The notes: generated by a model not told the origin, from the letters alone. Numbered from the stretch's first letter, positions 51,926 through 62,120 are shown. The stretch is DNA of 64,000 bases from Mycobacterium sp. MFM001 (GCF_003402475.1 NZ_BFAB01000007.1:281054-345053); one strand, 5' to 3'. Program-made: numbers and translations.

Positions 51926-53724
51926 AGCCGTACCCGTTCAGCGCGATCGTCGGTCACGAGCAGCTTCGGCTGGCGCTGATCCTGTGTGCGGTACGCCCGG
52001 AGATCGGCGGGGTGCTGATCCGCGGCGAGAAGGGCACCGCCAAGTCGACGGCGGTGCGCGGCCTGGCCGCGTTGCTGTCGGCCGCTTCCGAAGACGCTCA
52101 GCTGGTCGAGTTACCGATCGGCGCCACCGAAGACCGGGTCGTCGGCTCACTGGACCTCCAGCGGGTGCTGCGCGACGGCGAGCACGCGTTTTCCCCCGGC
52201 CTGCTGGCCCGTGCGCACGGCGGCGTCCTCTACGTCGACGAGGTCAACCTGCTGCACGATCATCTGGTCGACCTGCTGCTCGACGCGGCCGCGATGGGCC
52301 GGGTGCACATCGAACGCGACGGCATCTCGCATTCTCACGAGGCCCGCTTCGTGTTGATCGGCACGATGAACCCGGAGGAGGGCGAGCTGCGCCCCCAGCT
52401 GCTGGACCGCTTCGGCCTGACCGTCGACGTGCACGCATCCCGCGACGTCGACGTGCGGGTCCAGGTCATCCGGCAGCGGATGGCCTACGAGGCCGACCCG
52501 GAGGAATTCGCCGCGCGCTACGCCGACGCGGACGCCGAGCTGGCCCGCCGCATCGGTATGGCCCGCGCCCTGGTGGACGATATCGCTTTGCCGGACAACG
52601 AGTTACGCCGCATCGCCGCGCTGTGCGCGGCGTTCGACGTCGACGGGATGCGCGCCGATTTGGTGGTGGCGCGCACCGCGGTGGCGCACGCCGCCTGGCG
52701 CGGTGCCGACACCGTCGACGAGCAGGACATCCGGGTTGCCGCCGAGCTGGCCTTGCCGCACCGGCGCCGCCGCGACCCGTTCGACGAGCCGGGCATCGAC
52801 CGCAACCAGCTCGACGAGGCGCTGCAACAGGCGGCTCCGGACGACCCAGAGCCTGACCCCGACCCGCCCGGCGGCGGCCAGAGTGGGCCAGACGCTGCGC
52901 CGCAACGGGATTCGGCACCTCGACCTCCCAAGCCCAGCGCGCCGCCGTCGGCAACCTTCCGTACCCGGGCGCTGACGGTCCCCGGTGTCGGCGAAGGCGC
53001 GCCGGGCCGCCGATCCCGCGCCCGCAACACCACCGGCGCCGTGGTGGCCTCCAGCGACACCGACGGCCACGGGCTGCACCTGTTCGCCAGCGTGCTGGCA
53101 GCCGCCGAACACACCACTGATGGCCGACTTCGGTTGCAGCCCAATGATATTCGTCGTGCTGTGCGCGAGGGCCGGGAAGGCAACCTGGTGATCTTCGTCG
53201 TCGACGCGTCCGGCTCGATGGCGGCACGGGACCGGATGGCGGCTGTCAGCGGCGCCACGCTCTCGCTGCTGCGCGACGCCTATCAGCGCCGCGACAAGGT
53301 TGCGGTGATCACCTTCCGCCACGACGGGGCACGACTATTGCTGCCACCGACGTCGTCGGCGCACATCGCCGGGCGCCGACTGTCCCGGTTCGATACCGGC
53401 GGCAAAACGCCTCTGGCGGAAGGCTTGCTGGCCGCCCGCGAACTGGTGCTCCGAGAGAAGGTGCGCGACCGGTCGCGCCGCCCGCTGGTGGTGGTGCTCA
53501 CCGACGGCCGCGCCACCGCAGGGCCGGATCCGTTGGGGCGCAGCAGCTCCGCAGCGGCGTTGCTTGTCGCCGAAGGCGTCGCCTCGGTGGTGGTGGACTG
53601 CGAGACATCTTTCGTGCGGCTGGGTTTGGCCGAGCAGCTGGCCCGCCAACTCGGAGCGCCGGCGGTGCGGCTGGAGCAGCTGCGAGCCGACTATCTGACC
53701 CAGGCCGTGCGCGGGGCCGCCTGA
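51922..53724 (+). CDS. Magnesium/cobalt-chelatase-like AAA+/VWA protein
   Basis: A 600-residue fusion of a BchI-type AAA+ domain and a BchD-type von Willebrand A domain. Walker A is [11 protein letters not shown] (near residue 37), Walker [12 protein letters not shown], then an acidic-proline linker, and a MIDAS motif [13 protein letters not shown] near residue 430. Related proteins serve Mg insertion in chlorophyll synthesis; with cobO, cobB and cysG downstream a role in cobalt insertion for B12 is usually proposed. The GTG start overlaps the GNAT stop. Confidence 0.92.
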   Translation: MKPYPFSAIVGHEQLRLALILCAVRPEIGGVLIRGEKGTAKSTAVRGLAALLSAASEDAQLVELPIGATEDRVVGSLDLQRVLRDGEHAFSPGLLARAHGGVLYVDEVNLLHDHLVDLLLDAAAMGRVHIERDGISHSHEARFVLIGTMNPEEGELRPQLLDRFGLTVDVHASRDVDVRVQVIRQRMAYEADPEEFAARYADADAELARRIGMARALVDDIALPDNELRRIAALCAAFDVDGMRADLVVARTAVAHAAWRGADTVDEQDIRVAAELALPHRRRRDPFDEPGIDRNQLDEALQQAAPDDPEPDPDPPGGGQSGPDAAPQRDSAPRPPKPSAPPSATFRTRALTVPGVGEGAPGRRSRARNTTGAVVASSDTDGHGLHLFASVLAAAEHTTDGRLRLQPNDIRRAVREGREGNLVIFVVDASGSMAARDRMAAVSGATLSLLRDAYQRRDKVAVITFRHDGARLLLPPTSSAHIAGRRLSRFDTGGKTPLAEGLLAARELVLREKVRDRSRRPLVVVLTDGRATAGPDPLGRSSSAAALLVAEGVASVVVDCETSFVRLGLAEQLARQLGAPAVRLEQLRADYLTQAVRGAA

Positions 53725-53725
53725 G

Positions 53726-54340
53726 ATGCCCCAAGGCCGTCCGCTGCAGGTTCCCGACGACGGGCTGACCACCCGGGCCCGGCGCAACACGCCGGTCCTG
53801 GCGGTCCACACCGGCCCCGGCAAGGGAAAGTCGACGGCCGCCTTCGGTATGGCGTTGCGGGCGTGGAATTCCGGGCTGAACGTCGCGGTGTTCCAGTTCG
53901 TCAAGAGCGCGAAATGGAAGGTCGGCGAGGAGGCGGCATTTCGGCAACTCGGCCGCGTGCACGACGAACATGGCGTTGGCGGAGCGGTGGAATGGCACAA
54001 GATGGGCTCCGGCTGGTCATGGTCGCGTAAGGCCGGCAGCGACGAGGACCACGCGGCGGCGGCCGCCGACGGCTGGGCCGAGATCGCGCGGCGACTTGCC
54101 GAACAGCGCCACGACTTCTACGTGCTCGACGAGTTCACGTATCCGCTGAAGTGGGGCTGGGTCGATGTCGACGAGGTGGTGGACACCCTACTGGCCCGCC
54201 CGGGCAGCCAGCATGTGGTGATCACCGGACGCGACGCCCCTCGACGGCTGGTCGACGCCGCCGATCTGGTCACCGAGATGACCAAGGTCAAGCACCCGAT
54301 GGACCTCGGCCGCAAAGGCCAGAAGGGCATCGAGTGGTGA
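53726..54340 (+). CDS. cobO: Corrinoid adenosyltransferase
   Basis: A 204-residue CobA/CobO-type ATP:corrinoid adenosyltransferase that attaches the upper adenosyl ligand. The P-loop TGPGKGKSTAAFG lies near residue 32, and WSRKAGSDEDHAAAAADGW and FYVLDEFTYPLKWGW are family motifs. It starts 1 nt after the chelatase-like gene and its stop overlaps cobB. In M. tuberculosis the same order is found (Rv2850c-Rv2847c). Confidence 0.96.
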   Translation: MPQGRPLQVPDDGLTTRARRNTPVLAVHTGPGKGKSTAAFGMALRAWNSGLNVAVFQFVKSAKWKVGEEAAFRQLGRVHDEHGVGGAVEWHKMGSGWSWSRKAGSDEDHAAAAADGWAEIARRLAEQRHDFYVLDEFTYPLKWGWVDVDEVVDTLLARPGSQHVVITGRDAPRRLVDAADLVTEMTKVKHPMDLGRKGQKGIEW

Positions 54341-55695
54341 GCACGCCCGCGGTCGTCATCGCCGCCCCCGCATCGGGCAGCGGAAAGACCACGGTCGCAA
54401 CGGGTTTGATCGGCGCCCTGCGGCAGGCAGGCCATGTCGTCGCACCGTTCAAGGTCGGTCCGGACTTCATCGACCCGGGCTATCACACGCTGGCCGCCGG
54501 CCGCGCCGGCCGCAACCTGGACCCGGTACTGGTAGGGGAGCACCTCGTCGGCCCGCTGTACGCACACGGCGCCGCCGGCGCCGACATCGCCGTGATCGAA
54601 GGCGTGATGGGGCTTTTCGACGGGCGCATCGACCCCGGTACGGCGGTGCCGGCATCCGGTTCCACCGCGCACGTCGCCGCCCTGCTGGGCGCTCCTGTCG
54701 TCCTGGTTGTCGATGCCCGCGGCCAGAGCCACAGCATCGCCGCACTGCTGCAGGGCTTTTCGACGTTCGACAGCCAGACCCGCATCGCCGGTGTCATTCT
54801 CAACCGGGTCGGCTCGCCCCGACACGAACAAGTGCTGCGGCAGGCGTGCGAGCACGCCGGTGTGCCGGTGCTGGGCGTGATCCCGCGCAACGACGAAATC
54901 GAAGTGCCGACACGGTATCTGGGCTTGGTCACCGCGGCAGAATACGGTCGGCGCGCACAACAGGCCGTTGAGGCGATGACGGCACTGGTCGCCCGCCACG
55001 TCGACGTCGGCGCGGTATTCGCCGCAGCCGCAAGCCGGGTGATCGACCCGCCGTGGGATCCCGCGGCCGAACTCCCCGCGGCCCCCGGCGTCACGGTCGC
55101 GCTGGCCAGTGGAAGGGCGTTCACTTTCGGCTACGCCGAACATGCGGAGTTGTTGCGGGCGACCGGGGCGGACGTGGCCGAATTCGACCCGCTGGTCGAC
55201 CCGCTGCCCGACAATGCCGACGCCGTGCTGCTGCCCGGCGGTTTCCCCGAGCAGTTCGCCGCGGAGCTGTCCGCCAACCACGTGGCCCGCGGCCAGATCA
55301 ACGCGCTGGCCGCGGCCGGAGCACCGGTGCACGCCGAATGCGCCGGGCTGGTGTATCTGGTGTCCGAACTCGACGGATACCCGATGTGCGACGTGCTGGC
55401 CGGATCGGCGCGGTTCACCGAGCAGCTGACGTTGGGCTATCGCGACGCTGTCGCAGTGACCGATTCGCCGCTATACGACGCCGGCCAACGGATCGTGGGG
55501 CACGAATTTCACCGCACCACAGTCAGTTTCGGAAAAAGCTACGAACCGGCGTGGGTTTATGCGGGACACGGCGCCTGGGACGGCGCCGTACACGACGGCG
55601 TGCACGCCGCGTACCTGCACACCCACCCGGCGGCCGCGCCGGACGCGGTGGCACGCTTCGTGGCTCGTGCCGCGGCCTCTAGAGTTAGCCGGTGA
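54337..55695 (+). CDS. cobB: Cobyrinic acid a,c-diamide synthase
   Basis: A 452-residue two-domain amidase. The N-terminal P-loop is IAAPASGSGKTTVATGL (residues 7-23), with FKVGPDFIDPGYH and VIEGVMGLFDGR. The C-terminal glutaminase domain has the nucleophile in VHAECAGLVYLVSEL. The GTG start overlaps cobO (GTGA), and its stop overlaps cysG. It makes the substrate later used by the cobyric acid synthase encoded at 17676. Confidence 0.95.
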   Translation: MSTPAVVIAAPASGSGKTTVATGLIGALRQAGHVVAPFKVGPDFIDPGYHTLAAGRAGRNLDPVLVGEHLVGPLYAHGAAGADIAVIEGVMGLFDGRIDPGTAVPASGSTAHVAALLGAPVVLVVDARGQSHSIAALLQGFSTFDSQTRIAGVILNRVGSPRHEQVLRQACEHAGVPVLGVIPRNDEIEVPTRYLGLVTAAEYGRRAQQAVEAMTALVARHVDVGAVFAAAASRVIDPPWDPAAELPAAPGVTVALASGRAFTFGYAEHAELLRATGADVAEFDPLVDPLPDNADAVLLPGGFPEQFAAELSANHVARGQINALAAAGAPVHAECAGLVYLVSELDGYPMCDVLAGSARFTEQLTLGYRDAVAVTDSPLYDAGQRIVGHEFHRTTVSFGKSYEPAWVYAGHGAWDGAVHDGVHAAYLHTHPAAAPDAVARFVARAAASRVSR

Positions 55696-56888
55696 CCGAG
55701 AACGCCTATCTGGCCGGGTTGCGGCTGGCCGGCAAGAAGGTCGTCGTGGTGGGCGGCGGCACCGTCGCCCAGCGCCGGCTGCCGCTGCTGGTCGCCAGCG
55801 GCGCCGACGTGCACGTCATCACCCGCTCCGCCACCCCCGCCGTCGAAGCGATGAGCCGAATCCAGTTGTCGCTGCGCGAGTATCGCGACGGCGACCTCGA
55901 CGGCGCCTGGTATGCGATCGCGGCCACCGACGACGCACACGTCAACGCCGCGGTGGTCGCCGAAGCCGACCGGCGGCGAATCTTCTGCGTGCGCGCCGAC
56001 ATCGCCGTCGAGGGCAGCGCCGTCACCCCGGCGACGTTCGACTACGCCGGGCTGTCGGTAGGCGTGCTGGCCGGCGGTGAGCACCGCCGCTCGGCGGCAA
56101 TCCGCTCCGCCATCCGTGAGGCGCTGCAGGGCGGGCTCATCACCGCCGAGAGCGACGACGTGATCCGCGGAGGAGTAGCGCTGGTCGGCGGCGGCCCGGG
56201 CGACCCGGAACTGATCACCGTGCGCGGCCGGCGACTGCTCACCCAGGCCGACGTCGTCGTCGCCGACCGGCTGGCGCCGCCGGAACTGCTCGCCGAGCTG
56301 CCCCCGCACGTCGAGGTGATCGACGCCGCCAAGATCCCGTACGGCCGAGCGATGGCCCAGGACGCCATCAATGCGGTGATGATCGAGCGCGCGAAGGCCG
56401 GGCAATTCGTGGTGCGCCTCAAAGGCGGCGACCCGTTCGTGTTCGCCCGCGGCTACGAGGAAGTTCTGGCCTGCGCCGACGCCGCCATTCCGGTGACCGT
56501 CGTGCCGGGTGTGACGAGTGCCATAGCAGTGCCCGCGTCGGTGGGTGTTCCGGTCACCCATCGCGCCGTCAACCACGAATTTGTGGTGGTCAGCGGCCAT
56601 ATTGCGCCCGGGGAGCCCGAATCGTTAGTGAATTGGGATGCATTGGCCGCGCTGTCCGGCACGATCGTTTTGCTGATGGCCGTCGAGCGCATCGAACTTT
56701 TCACCGAAGCCCTGCGCAAAGGCGGCCGACCTGCGGATACGCCGGTGCTGGTGGTTCAGCACGGCACGACGGCCGCCGAACGCACGTTGCGGGCGACGCT
56801 CGCCGACGCGCCGGAAAAGATCAGGGCCGAAGGTATCCGGCCTCCGGCGATCATCGTGATCGGCGCTGTGGCCGCCTTCGGTACTTAA
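55692..56888 (+). CDS. cysG: Siroheme synthase: precorrin-2 dehydrogenase plus uroporphyrinogen-III methyltransferase
   Basis: A 398-residue bifunctional protein. Residues 1-150 form the NAD-dependent dehydrogenase/ferrochelatase domain (VVVVGGGTVAQRRLPLLV). Residues 155-398 form the SAM methyltransferase domain (VGGGPGDPELITVRGRRLL, the RLKGGDPFVFARGYEE motif, and VVPGVTSAIAVPA). It feeds both siroheme (sulfite and nitrite reduction) and B12. GTG start overlapping cobB. Confidence 0.95.
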   Translation: MTENAYLAGLRLAGKKVVVVGGGTVAQRRLPLLVASGADVHVITRSATPAVEAMSRIQLSLREYRDGDLDGAWYAIAATDDAHVNAAVVAEADRRRIFCVRADIAVEGSAVTPATFDYAGLSVGVLAGGEHRRSAAIRSAIREALQGGLITAESDDVIRGGVALVGGGPGDPELITVRGRRLLTQADVVVADRLAPPELLAELPPHVEVIDAAKIPYGRAMAQDAINAVMIERAKAGQFVVRLKGGDPFVFARGYEEVLACADAAIPVTVVPGVTSAIAVPASVGVPVTHRAVNHEFVVVSGHIAPGEPESLVNWDALAALSGTIVLLMAVERIELFTEALRKGGRPADTPVLVVQHGTTAAERTLRATLADAPEKIRAEGIRPPAIIVIGAVAAFGT

Positions 56889-56891
56889 GCG

Positions 56892-56903
56892 AATCTTAAG
56901 ATT
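56892..56903. promoter_or_regulatory. Perfect AT-rich palindrome upstream of efpA
   Basis: AATCTTAAGATT is a perfect 12-bp palindrome starting 3 nt after the cysG stop and 18 nt before the efpA ATG. Its AT content stands out in this genome, so it may be an operator for efpA; overlap with a promoter is likely. Regulator is unknown. Confidence 0.45.
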
Positions 56904-56921
56904 ACTGTAGGGTAGCCCCTT

Positions 56922-58511
56922 ATGACGGCTCTTAATGACGTAGAGCAGGCTGTCCAAAGCTGGACAACTGAACGCCCCGAACGAGCGGTCCCGATGCCTT
57001 CCACACACACCTCAGTAACAGCGTTAGGCCGTATCGGCCGGTACTTGCCGACGTGGCTGACGTCGCGCAGGTTCGTTGCCGCGGTCATCGCGCTCAGCGG
57101 TATGCAGCTGATGGCGACCATGGACGGCACCATCGCCATCGTCGCGCTTCCCAAGATTCAAAACGAGCTCGGCTTGTCCGACGCCGGCCGCAGCTGGGTG
57201 ATCACCGCCTACGTGCTGACGTTCGGCGGACTCATGCTGCTCGGCGGCCGGCTCGGCGACACCATCGGGCGCAAGCGCACCTTCATCGTCGGCGTCGCCC
57301 TGTTCACGATCGCCTCGGCGATGTGCGGCATCGCCTGGAACGAGCCCACTTTGGTCCTCGCCCGGCTGCTGCAGGGCATCGGCGCCGCGATCGCCTCACC
57401 CACTGCTCTGGCGCTGGTGGCAACGACGTTCCCGAAGGGGCCGGCGCGCAACGCCGCGACGGCGGTGTTGGGCGCGATGACCGGCGTCGGCTCGGTGATG
57501 GGCCTGGTAGTGGGCGGCGCGCTGACCGAATTGTCGTGGCGGCTGGCGTTTTTGGTGAACGTGCCGATCGGGCTGGTGATCGTCTACGTGGCCCGCACTG
57601 CGCTGCGGGAAACGCAGAAGGAGCGGATGAAGCTCGACGCCACCGGGGCCCTGCTGGCCACGCTGGCCTGTACTGCCGCGGTTTTCGCGTTCTCGGTGGG
57701 CCCGGAGAAGGGCTGGATCTCGGTTACCACCATCGGGTCGGGTTTGGTGGCTCTGGGCGCGTTCGTCGCATTCGTCATCGTGGAGCGCACGGCGGAGAAT
57801 CCCGTCGTGCCATTCGACCTGTTCTTCGACCGCAACCGGCTGGCGACTTTCGCCGCCATCTTCCTGGCCGGCGGCGTGATGTTCACCCTGACCGTGCTGA
57901 TCGGCCTGTACGTGCAGGACATCATGGGTTACAGCGCGCTGCGCGCCGGCGTCGGCTTCATCCCGTTCGCGATCGCAATGGGTATCGGGCTGGGCGCGTC
58001 GTCGCAACTGGTGTCGTGGTTCCCGCCGCGGGTCCTCGTGATCGGCGGCGGAATCCTGGTGTTGGGCGCGATGCTGTACGGCTCAACGCTGAACGCCAAC
58101 ATCCCGTATTTCCCGAACCTCGTGATGCCGATCGTCGTCGGCGGTATCGGTATCGGCGTGATCGTCGTCCCGTTGGTGCTCTCGGCGATCGCCGGCGTCG
58201 GGTTCGACCGGATCGGACCGACCTCGGCGATCACGCTGATGCTGCAGAACCTCGGCGGCCCGGTGGTGCTGGCCATCATCCAGGCCGTCATCACGTCGCG
58301 CACCCTCTACCTGGGCGGCACCAACGGCCCGGTGAAGGACATGAACGCCGCCCAGCTGCATGCGCTGGACCACGGCTACACCTACGGGCTGCTGTGGGTG
58401 GCCGGCGTGGCCGTCCTGGTCGGCGGTGTGTCGCTGCTCATCGGCTACACCTCCGCGCAAGTCGCGCACGCCCAGGAAGTCCAGCAAGCCATCGACGCCG
58501 GCGAGCTGTAA
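56922..58511 (+). CDS. efpA: MFS multidrug efflux pump EfpA
   Basis: A 529-residue 14-helix transporter of the QacA/DHA2 type. After a 45-residue polar N-terminus come MQLMATMDGTIAIVALPKIQ (motif D1), the loop motif GGRLGDTIGRKR (motif A) and the antiporter motif GSVMGLVVGGALTE (motif C). The sequence is very close to M. tuberculosis EfpA (530 aa, from memory), an essential, drug-inducible pump. A dyad and a tandem repeat follow the stop. Confidence 0.96.
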   Translation: MTALNDVEQAVQSWTTERPERAVPMPSTHTSVTALGRIGRYLPTWLTSRRFVAAVIALSGMQLMATMDGTIAIVALPKIQNELGLSDAGRSWVITAYVLTFGGLMLLGGRLGDTIGRKRTFIVGVALFTIASAMCGIAWNEPTLVLARLLQGIGAAIASPTALALVATTFPKGPARNAATAVLGAMTGVGSVMGLVVGGALTELSWRLAFLVNVPIGLVIVYVARTALRETQKERMKLDATGALLATLACTAAVFAFSVGPEKGWISVTTIGSGLVALGAFVAFVIVERTAENPVVPFDLFFDRNRLATFAAIFLAGGVMFTLTVLIGLYVQDIMGYSALRAGVGFIPFAIAMGIGLGASSQLVSWFPPRVLVIGGGILVLGAMLYGSTLNANIPYFPNLVMPIVVGGIGIGVIVVPLVLSAIAGVGFDRIGPTSAITLMLQNLGGPVVLAIIQAVITSRTLYLGGTNGPVKDMNAAQLHALDHGYTYGLLWVAGVAVLVGGVSLLIGYTSAQVAHAQEVQQAIDAGEL

Positions 58512-58518
58512 CTCCGTC

Positions 58519-58546
58519 CCGCGAAGTTCCGCGAAGTTCCGCGAAG
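58519..58546 (+). repeat. 10-bp tandem repeat, 2.8 copies
   Basis: CCGCGAAGTT occurs twice in succession (58519-58528, 58529-58538) followed by CCGCGAAG (58539-58546), beginning 8 nt after the efpA stop. A small tandem array with no coding role; it might vary between strains. Confidence 0.8.
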
Positions 58547-58560
58547 CAGAAGCCACGGTC

Positions 58561-58579
58561 GTGATCCAGCGCGGATCAC
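58561..58579 (+). terminator. Hairpin after efpA
   Basis: GTGATCC (58561-58567) and GGATCAC (58573-58579) pair perfectly around a 5-nt loop, about 50 nt past the efpA stop. Probable transcription terminator. Confidence 0.5.
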
Positions 58580-58625
58580 AGCCATAGCTGCCGTTTCGCG
58601 GATCCCCAAGGCTCACAGATAGGCG

Positions 58626-58670
58626 GCGGCGACCTGCCGCGCCCGGCTTCGCCGCGCTTGCAGTCGCCGC
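58626..58670 (+). repeat. 45-bp dispersed palindromic repeat, copy 3
   Basis: Arms GCGGCGAC (58626-58633) and GTCGCCGC (58663-58670) pair perfectly over 8 bp. It is located in the efpA-proS gap, 16 nt before the proS start. Confidence 0.85.
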
Positions 58671-58685
58671 ATAGGCTTGCGCGCT

Positions 58686-60434
58686 GTGATCACCCGGATG
58701 TCCGAGTTGTTTCTGCGCACGCTGCGCGACGACCCCGCCGACGCGGAGGTCCCCAGCCACAAGCTGTTGATCCGGGCCGGCTACATCCGGCCGATCGCGC
58801 CCGGCCTGTACAGCTGGCTGCCGCTCGGGCTGCGCGTGCTGCGCAAGATCGAGCGGGTGGTCCGCGAGGAGATGAATGCCATTGGCGGGCAGGAGATCCT
58901 GTTTCCCGCACTGCTGCCGCGCGCCCCGTATGAGACCACGAACCGGTGGACTGAGTACGGCGACACCATCTTTCGGCTGCATGACCGGCGTGAGAACGAC
59001 TACCTGCTGGCGCCGACCCTCGAAGAGATGTTCGCGCTGACCGTGAAGGGGGAGTACTCCTCCTACAAGGACTTCCCGCTGGTGCTCTACCAGATCGCGA
59101 CCAAATACCGCGACGAAGCGCGCCCGCGGGCCGGCATCCTGCGTGCCCGGGAATTCCTGATGAAGGACGCGTACTCCTTCGACATCGACGACGCAGGGCT
59201 CAAGTCCGCCTACCACGCGCACCGCGAGGCCTATCAACGCATGTTCGACCGGATGCAGGTGCGCTACGTCATCGTCTCGGCGGTGTCCGGCGCGATGGGC
59301 GGCAGCGCCTCGGAGGAGTTCTTGGCCGAAAGCCCGATCGGCGAGGACACCTTCGTGCGCTGCCTGGAATCCGGGTATGCGGCCAACGTCGAGGCGGTCA
59401 TCACTGCGCGGCCGGAGAGCCGGCCCGTCTACGGGTTGCCGGAAGCCGTCGTCCACGACACCGGCGACACCCCGACGATCGCGACCCTGGTGGAGTGGGC
59501 CAACAGCGCCGGCCTCGGCCGCACGATCACCGCCGCCGACACGCTCAAGAACGTGATGCTCGAGGTCCGCCAGCCGGGCGGCGAGCGTGAGTTGCTGGGC
59601 ATCGGGGTGCCGGGCGATCGCGAAATCGACGAGAAGCGACTGGCTGCCGCCCTCGAACCGGCCGACTACAAACTGCTCGACGACGGTGATTTCGCCAAGT
59701 ATCCGTTCTTGGTCAAGGGGTATATCGGGCCGAAAGCATTGCGGGACAACGAAATCCGCTATCTCGTCGACCCGAGGGTCGTGGACGGCACCAGCTGGAT
59801 CACCGGTGCCGACCAGCCCGGCAAGCACGTCGTCGGTCTGGTCGCCGGCCGCGACTTCACCGCCGACGGCACCATCGAGGCCGCCGAGGTGCGCGACGGC
59901 GACCCCTCACCCGACGGCGCCGGTCCGCTGGTGAGCGCCCGCGGCATCGAGATCGGTCATATCTTCCAGCTCGGCCGCAAATACACCGATGCGTTCACCG
60001 CCGACGTGCTCGGTGAGGACGGCAAACCGGTCCGGCTGACCATGGGCTCCTACGGCGTCGGGGTGTCGCGGCTGGTGGCCGTGATCGCCGAACAACACCA
60101 CGACGAGCTCGGTCTGCGCTGGCCGTCGAGCGTTTCGCCGTTCGACGTGCATGTGGTGATCGCGAACAAGGACGCCGAAGCCCGCACCGGAGCCACCACG
60201 CTCGCCCGCGATTTGGACCGGCTGGGCATCGAGGTCCTGCTCGACGACCGCCAGGCGTCGCCCGGCGTGAAGTTCAAGGACGCCGAACTGCTGGGGGTGC
60301 CGTGGATCGTCGTGGTGGGTCGCGGCTGGGCCGACGGCGTGGTCGAGCTGCGTAACCGGTTCAGCGGCGAAACCCGGGAGCTGACGGCAGGCGCCGGGCT
60401 GGCCACCGACATCACGGCAGCGGTCACCGGGTAG
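58686..60434 (+). CDS. proS: Prolyl-tRNA synthetase (bacterial type)
   Basis: A 582-residue class II synthetase. It has motif 1 (VRLSHKLL-type start [20 protein letters not shown]), motif 2 ([20 protein letters not shown]), an editing insertion in the middle ([13 protein letters not shown] to KGYIGPKAL), motif 3 ([14 protein letters not shown]) and an anticodon domain. The TXE region reads [14 protein letters not shown] is usual, so the histidine is replaced. The GTG at 58686 matches the M. tuberculosis start ([11 protein letters not shown]). Confidence 0.96.
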   Translation: MITRMSELFLRTLRDDPADAEVPSHKLLIRAGYIRPIAPGLYSWLPLGLRVLRKIERVVREEMNAIGGQEILFPALLPRAPYETTNRWTEYGDTIFRLHDRRENDYLLAPTLEEMFALTVKGEYSSYKDFPLVLYQIATKYRDEARPRAGILRAREFLMKDAYSFDIDDAGLKSAYHAHREAYQRMFDRMQVRYVIVSAVSGAMGGSASEEFLAESPIGEDTFVRCLESGYAANVEAVITARPESRPVYGLPEAVVHDTGDTPTIATLVEWANSAGLGRTITAADTLKNVMLEVRQPGGERELLGIGVPGDREIDEKRLAAALEPADYKLLDDGDFAKYPFLVKGYIGPKALRDNEIRYLVDPRVVDGTSWITGADQPGKHVVGLVAGRDFTADGTIEAAEVRDGDPSPDGAGPLVSARGIEIGHIFQLGRKYTDAFTADVLGEDGKPVRLTMGSYGVGVSRLVAVIAEQHHDELGLRWPSSVSPFDVHVVIANKDAEARTGATTLARDLDRLGIEVLLDDRQASPGVKFKDAELLGVPWIVVVGRGWADGVVELRNRFSGETRELTAGAGLATDITAAVTG

Positions 60435-60437
60435 CCA

Positions 60438-60482
60438 GCGTCGACCCGCTGCACTCGGCTTCGCCGAGCTTGCGATCGCCGC
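60438..60482 (+). repeat. 45-bp dispersed palindromic repeat, copy 4
   Basis: The most divergent copy: arms GCGTCGA (60438-60444) and TCGCCGC (60476-60482) have one mismatch, but its core has CTCGGC/GCCGAG (60454-60459 with 60463-60468), a perfect inner stem not possible in the other copies. It occupies the proS to DUF4439 gap. Confidence 0.75.
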
Positions 60483-60492
60483 ACTAACCCGG

Positions 60493-60927
60493 CTAGTCGC
60501 TGCCGCCTGGGAAGGCGGTGGTGATCGGCCAGGCGCCCGCCGCCCGGTTCCACCGCGCCGCCAGCACACTGCTCTGGATCAATGCGGTGACGGCGAATCC
60601 GCGGTCCTGCGACGCCTCGGCCTGCTCGACCACCGCTCGCCAGGCCACCTCGGTGTCCTTTTCCATGCGCGCCGCGAGCCGGGCCGCATCGACCTCGTTG
60701 TCCACCCGCATGGGCAGCTGGTAGCCCGCGGCGGCGACCGGGGCGGTGACCTGACGTGCGTCCAGCATCCCGATGACCTGGTCGCGACGTTCCCGGTGCT
60801 GGTTCATCGAGGCAACCACCAGGTCGTTCATGGCCGGCGCGCACCGGGCGGAGACAATGCCGTAGCCGTAGATGACGGCGTGTTCGGTGCTCAGCGCCGC
60901 ACATAACGCGTCGTCGTAGGCGGTCAC
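60493..60927 (-). CDS. Ferritin-like protein (DUF4439)
   Basis: A 144-residue helical protein with AYDDALCAALSTEHAVIYGY, HRERRDQVIGML and WRAVVEQAEASQDRGFAVTA, the four-helix pattern of DUF4439. Some metal-ligand positions (Glu and His in TEHAVIYG and NQHRERRD) are kept, but metal binding is not established. The GTG overlaps the stop of the upstream Tat lipoprotein gene, so the two probably work together; the same pair exists in M. tuberculosis (Rv2844/Rv2843 region, from memory). Confidence 0.82.
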   Translation of the reverse strand: MTAYDDALCAALSTEHAVIYGYGIVSARCAPAMNDLVVASMNQHRERRDQVIGMLDARQVTAPVAAAGYQLPMRVDNEVDAARLAARMEKDTEVAWRAVVEQAEASQDRGFAVTALIQSSVLAARWNRAAGAWPITTAFPGGSD

Positions 60928-61436
60928 GTTGTGGCGTCCCCGAACACCAGCGCAACGGTGTACGCGGCGGTACACGCGGCGGCGATCGAGCCCATCAGCC
61001 CGGCCCGGTATCCCGACTCCGTGATGGCCAGCTGACTGGCGCTTGCGGCCGACCCGCGCAACGAGCCGACGACGTCGGACAGTGTCGGTGGCGGTCCGGG
61101 CGGGGCGCTGCTCGTCGTTGTCGTCGTCGAACTGGAGGTGCTCGAGGTGATCCCGGCGACCCGGTCGATCTCGGCCGACAGCGCGTCCGCGTGCTGCGAG
61201 CGTTCGGAGGCGACCTGCCTCAACGCGGCAGCAACGCGCGGCGACTCTGCAGTGGCCGCGGCCGCTGCCTTTTCGCTGTCGTTGCGGGCCAACGTCAATT
61301 GCGCTTGCAGTGGGTCGACCTCGGGGGGCTTTTCCTGGCGTGAACCGCACGCCGACGCCGTGATCCCCAACGCGGCCAATGCGGCACCGCCGGCTAGCAC
61401 GCGTCGCCTGGTCACGACCGGCACTGTCGGTGGCAC
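60924..61436 (-). CDS. Tat-type lipoprotein (Rv2843-like)
   Basis: A 170-residue exported protein. The signal has a twin-arginine motif (TRRRVLAGG, near residues 9-17), a hydrophobic stretch and a lipobox ending ASAC. The mature part is helical (LTLARNDSEKAAAAATAESP, LRQVASERSQHADALSAEID), then a Ser/Thr-rich linker and a C-terminal Ala-rich helix. Function is unknown. The GTG at 61436 is selected for its AGGA ribosome site; longer in-frame versions would overlap the rimP promoter. Translationally coupled to the DUF4439 gene. Confidence 0.8.
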   Translation of the reverse strand: MPPTVPVVTRRRVLAGGAALAALGITASACGSRQEKPPEVDPLQAQLTLARNDSEKAAAAATAESPRVAAALRQVASERSQHADALSAEIDRVAGITSSTSSSTTTTTSSAPPGPPPTLSDVVGSLRGSAASASQLAITESGYRAGLMGSIAAACTAAYTVALVFGDATT

Positions 61437-61583
61437 AGCAACATCCTGCCATTGCGCGCGACGCTGGTACCAAAGCGGTGAGCGGGCATTCGCGGTCCCC
61501 GGCTGAGCGCGGATTCCTGGCGTATCGTTGGTTGCTGTTCCCCGGAACTTCATGACCGGACAACTCAAGATGAGGAGCTCGCC

Positions 61584-62120
61584 GTGGCCACCGGGCTACC
61601 TTCGCAAACGCAGGTGATCGAGCTACTCGATGGCGAGTTCGCGCGCGCAGGCTACGAGATCGAAGACGTCGTCGTCGACACCCGAACCCGTCCGCCGCGG
61701 ATCACGGTGATCGCCGACGGCGACACCGCCTTGGACCTGGACACCATAGCCGCGTTGTCCCGATCGGCATCGAGGGTGCTCGACGGCGTCAAAAGCATTC
61801 ACGGACAGTACGTGCTCGAGGTCAGCTCGCCCGGTGTGGAGCGCCCGCTGACCAGCGAAAAGCATTTCCGCCGCGCCCGCGGCCGCAAGGTCGACATGGC
61901 CTTGACGGACGGATCCCAACTGGTCGGGCGGCTCGGGGAAACCCGCGACAACGCCGTGTCGCTGGTCGTTCGCGACGGCCGCGACTGGGCGCTGCGCAGT
62001 ATCCCGCTCGATCAGATCGTGGAAGCTGTTGTGCAAGTTGAGTTTTCGTCGCCCGCCCAACGGGAGTTGGAGCTGGCGACCCAAGTGGGTCGGGGTGCGG
62101 AAACGGAGGAGCGGCGCTGA
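61584..62120 (+). CDS. rimP: Ribosome maturation factor RimP
   Basis: A 178-residue factor for 30S subunit assembly. The N-terminal domain has [17 protein letters not shown], the signature [14 protein letters not shown] follows, and an SH3-like C-terminal domain ends the fold. Starts with GTG after TGAGGAG. It is first gene of the rimP-nusA-ylxR-infB series. Its stop overlaps the nusA start (TGATG). Confidence 0.95.
   Translation: MATGLPSQTQVIELLDGEFARAGYEIEDVVVDTRTRPPRITVIADGDTALDLDTIAALSRSASRVLDGVKSIHGQYVLEVSSPGVERPLTSEKHFRRARGRKVDMALTDGSQLVGRLGETRDNAVSLVVRDGRDWALRSIPLDQIVEAVVQVEFSSPAQRELELATQVGRGAETEERR

Noticed and set aside
52147..52434. Long open frames on the strand opposite to known genes (for example within the chelatase-like gene)
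   Set aside because: High-GC DNA gives long antisense frames with arginine/histidine-rich, low-complexity products; they contain no family motifs and no ribosome sites.
58512..58685. Insertion-sequence end or attachment site near efpA
   Set aside because: Only a short tandem repeat, a small hairpin and one copy of the 45-bp repeat are seen; no transposase or target duplication.
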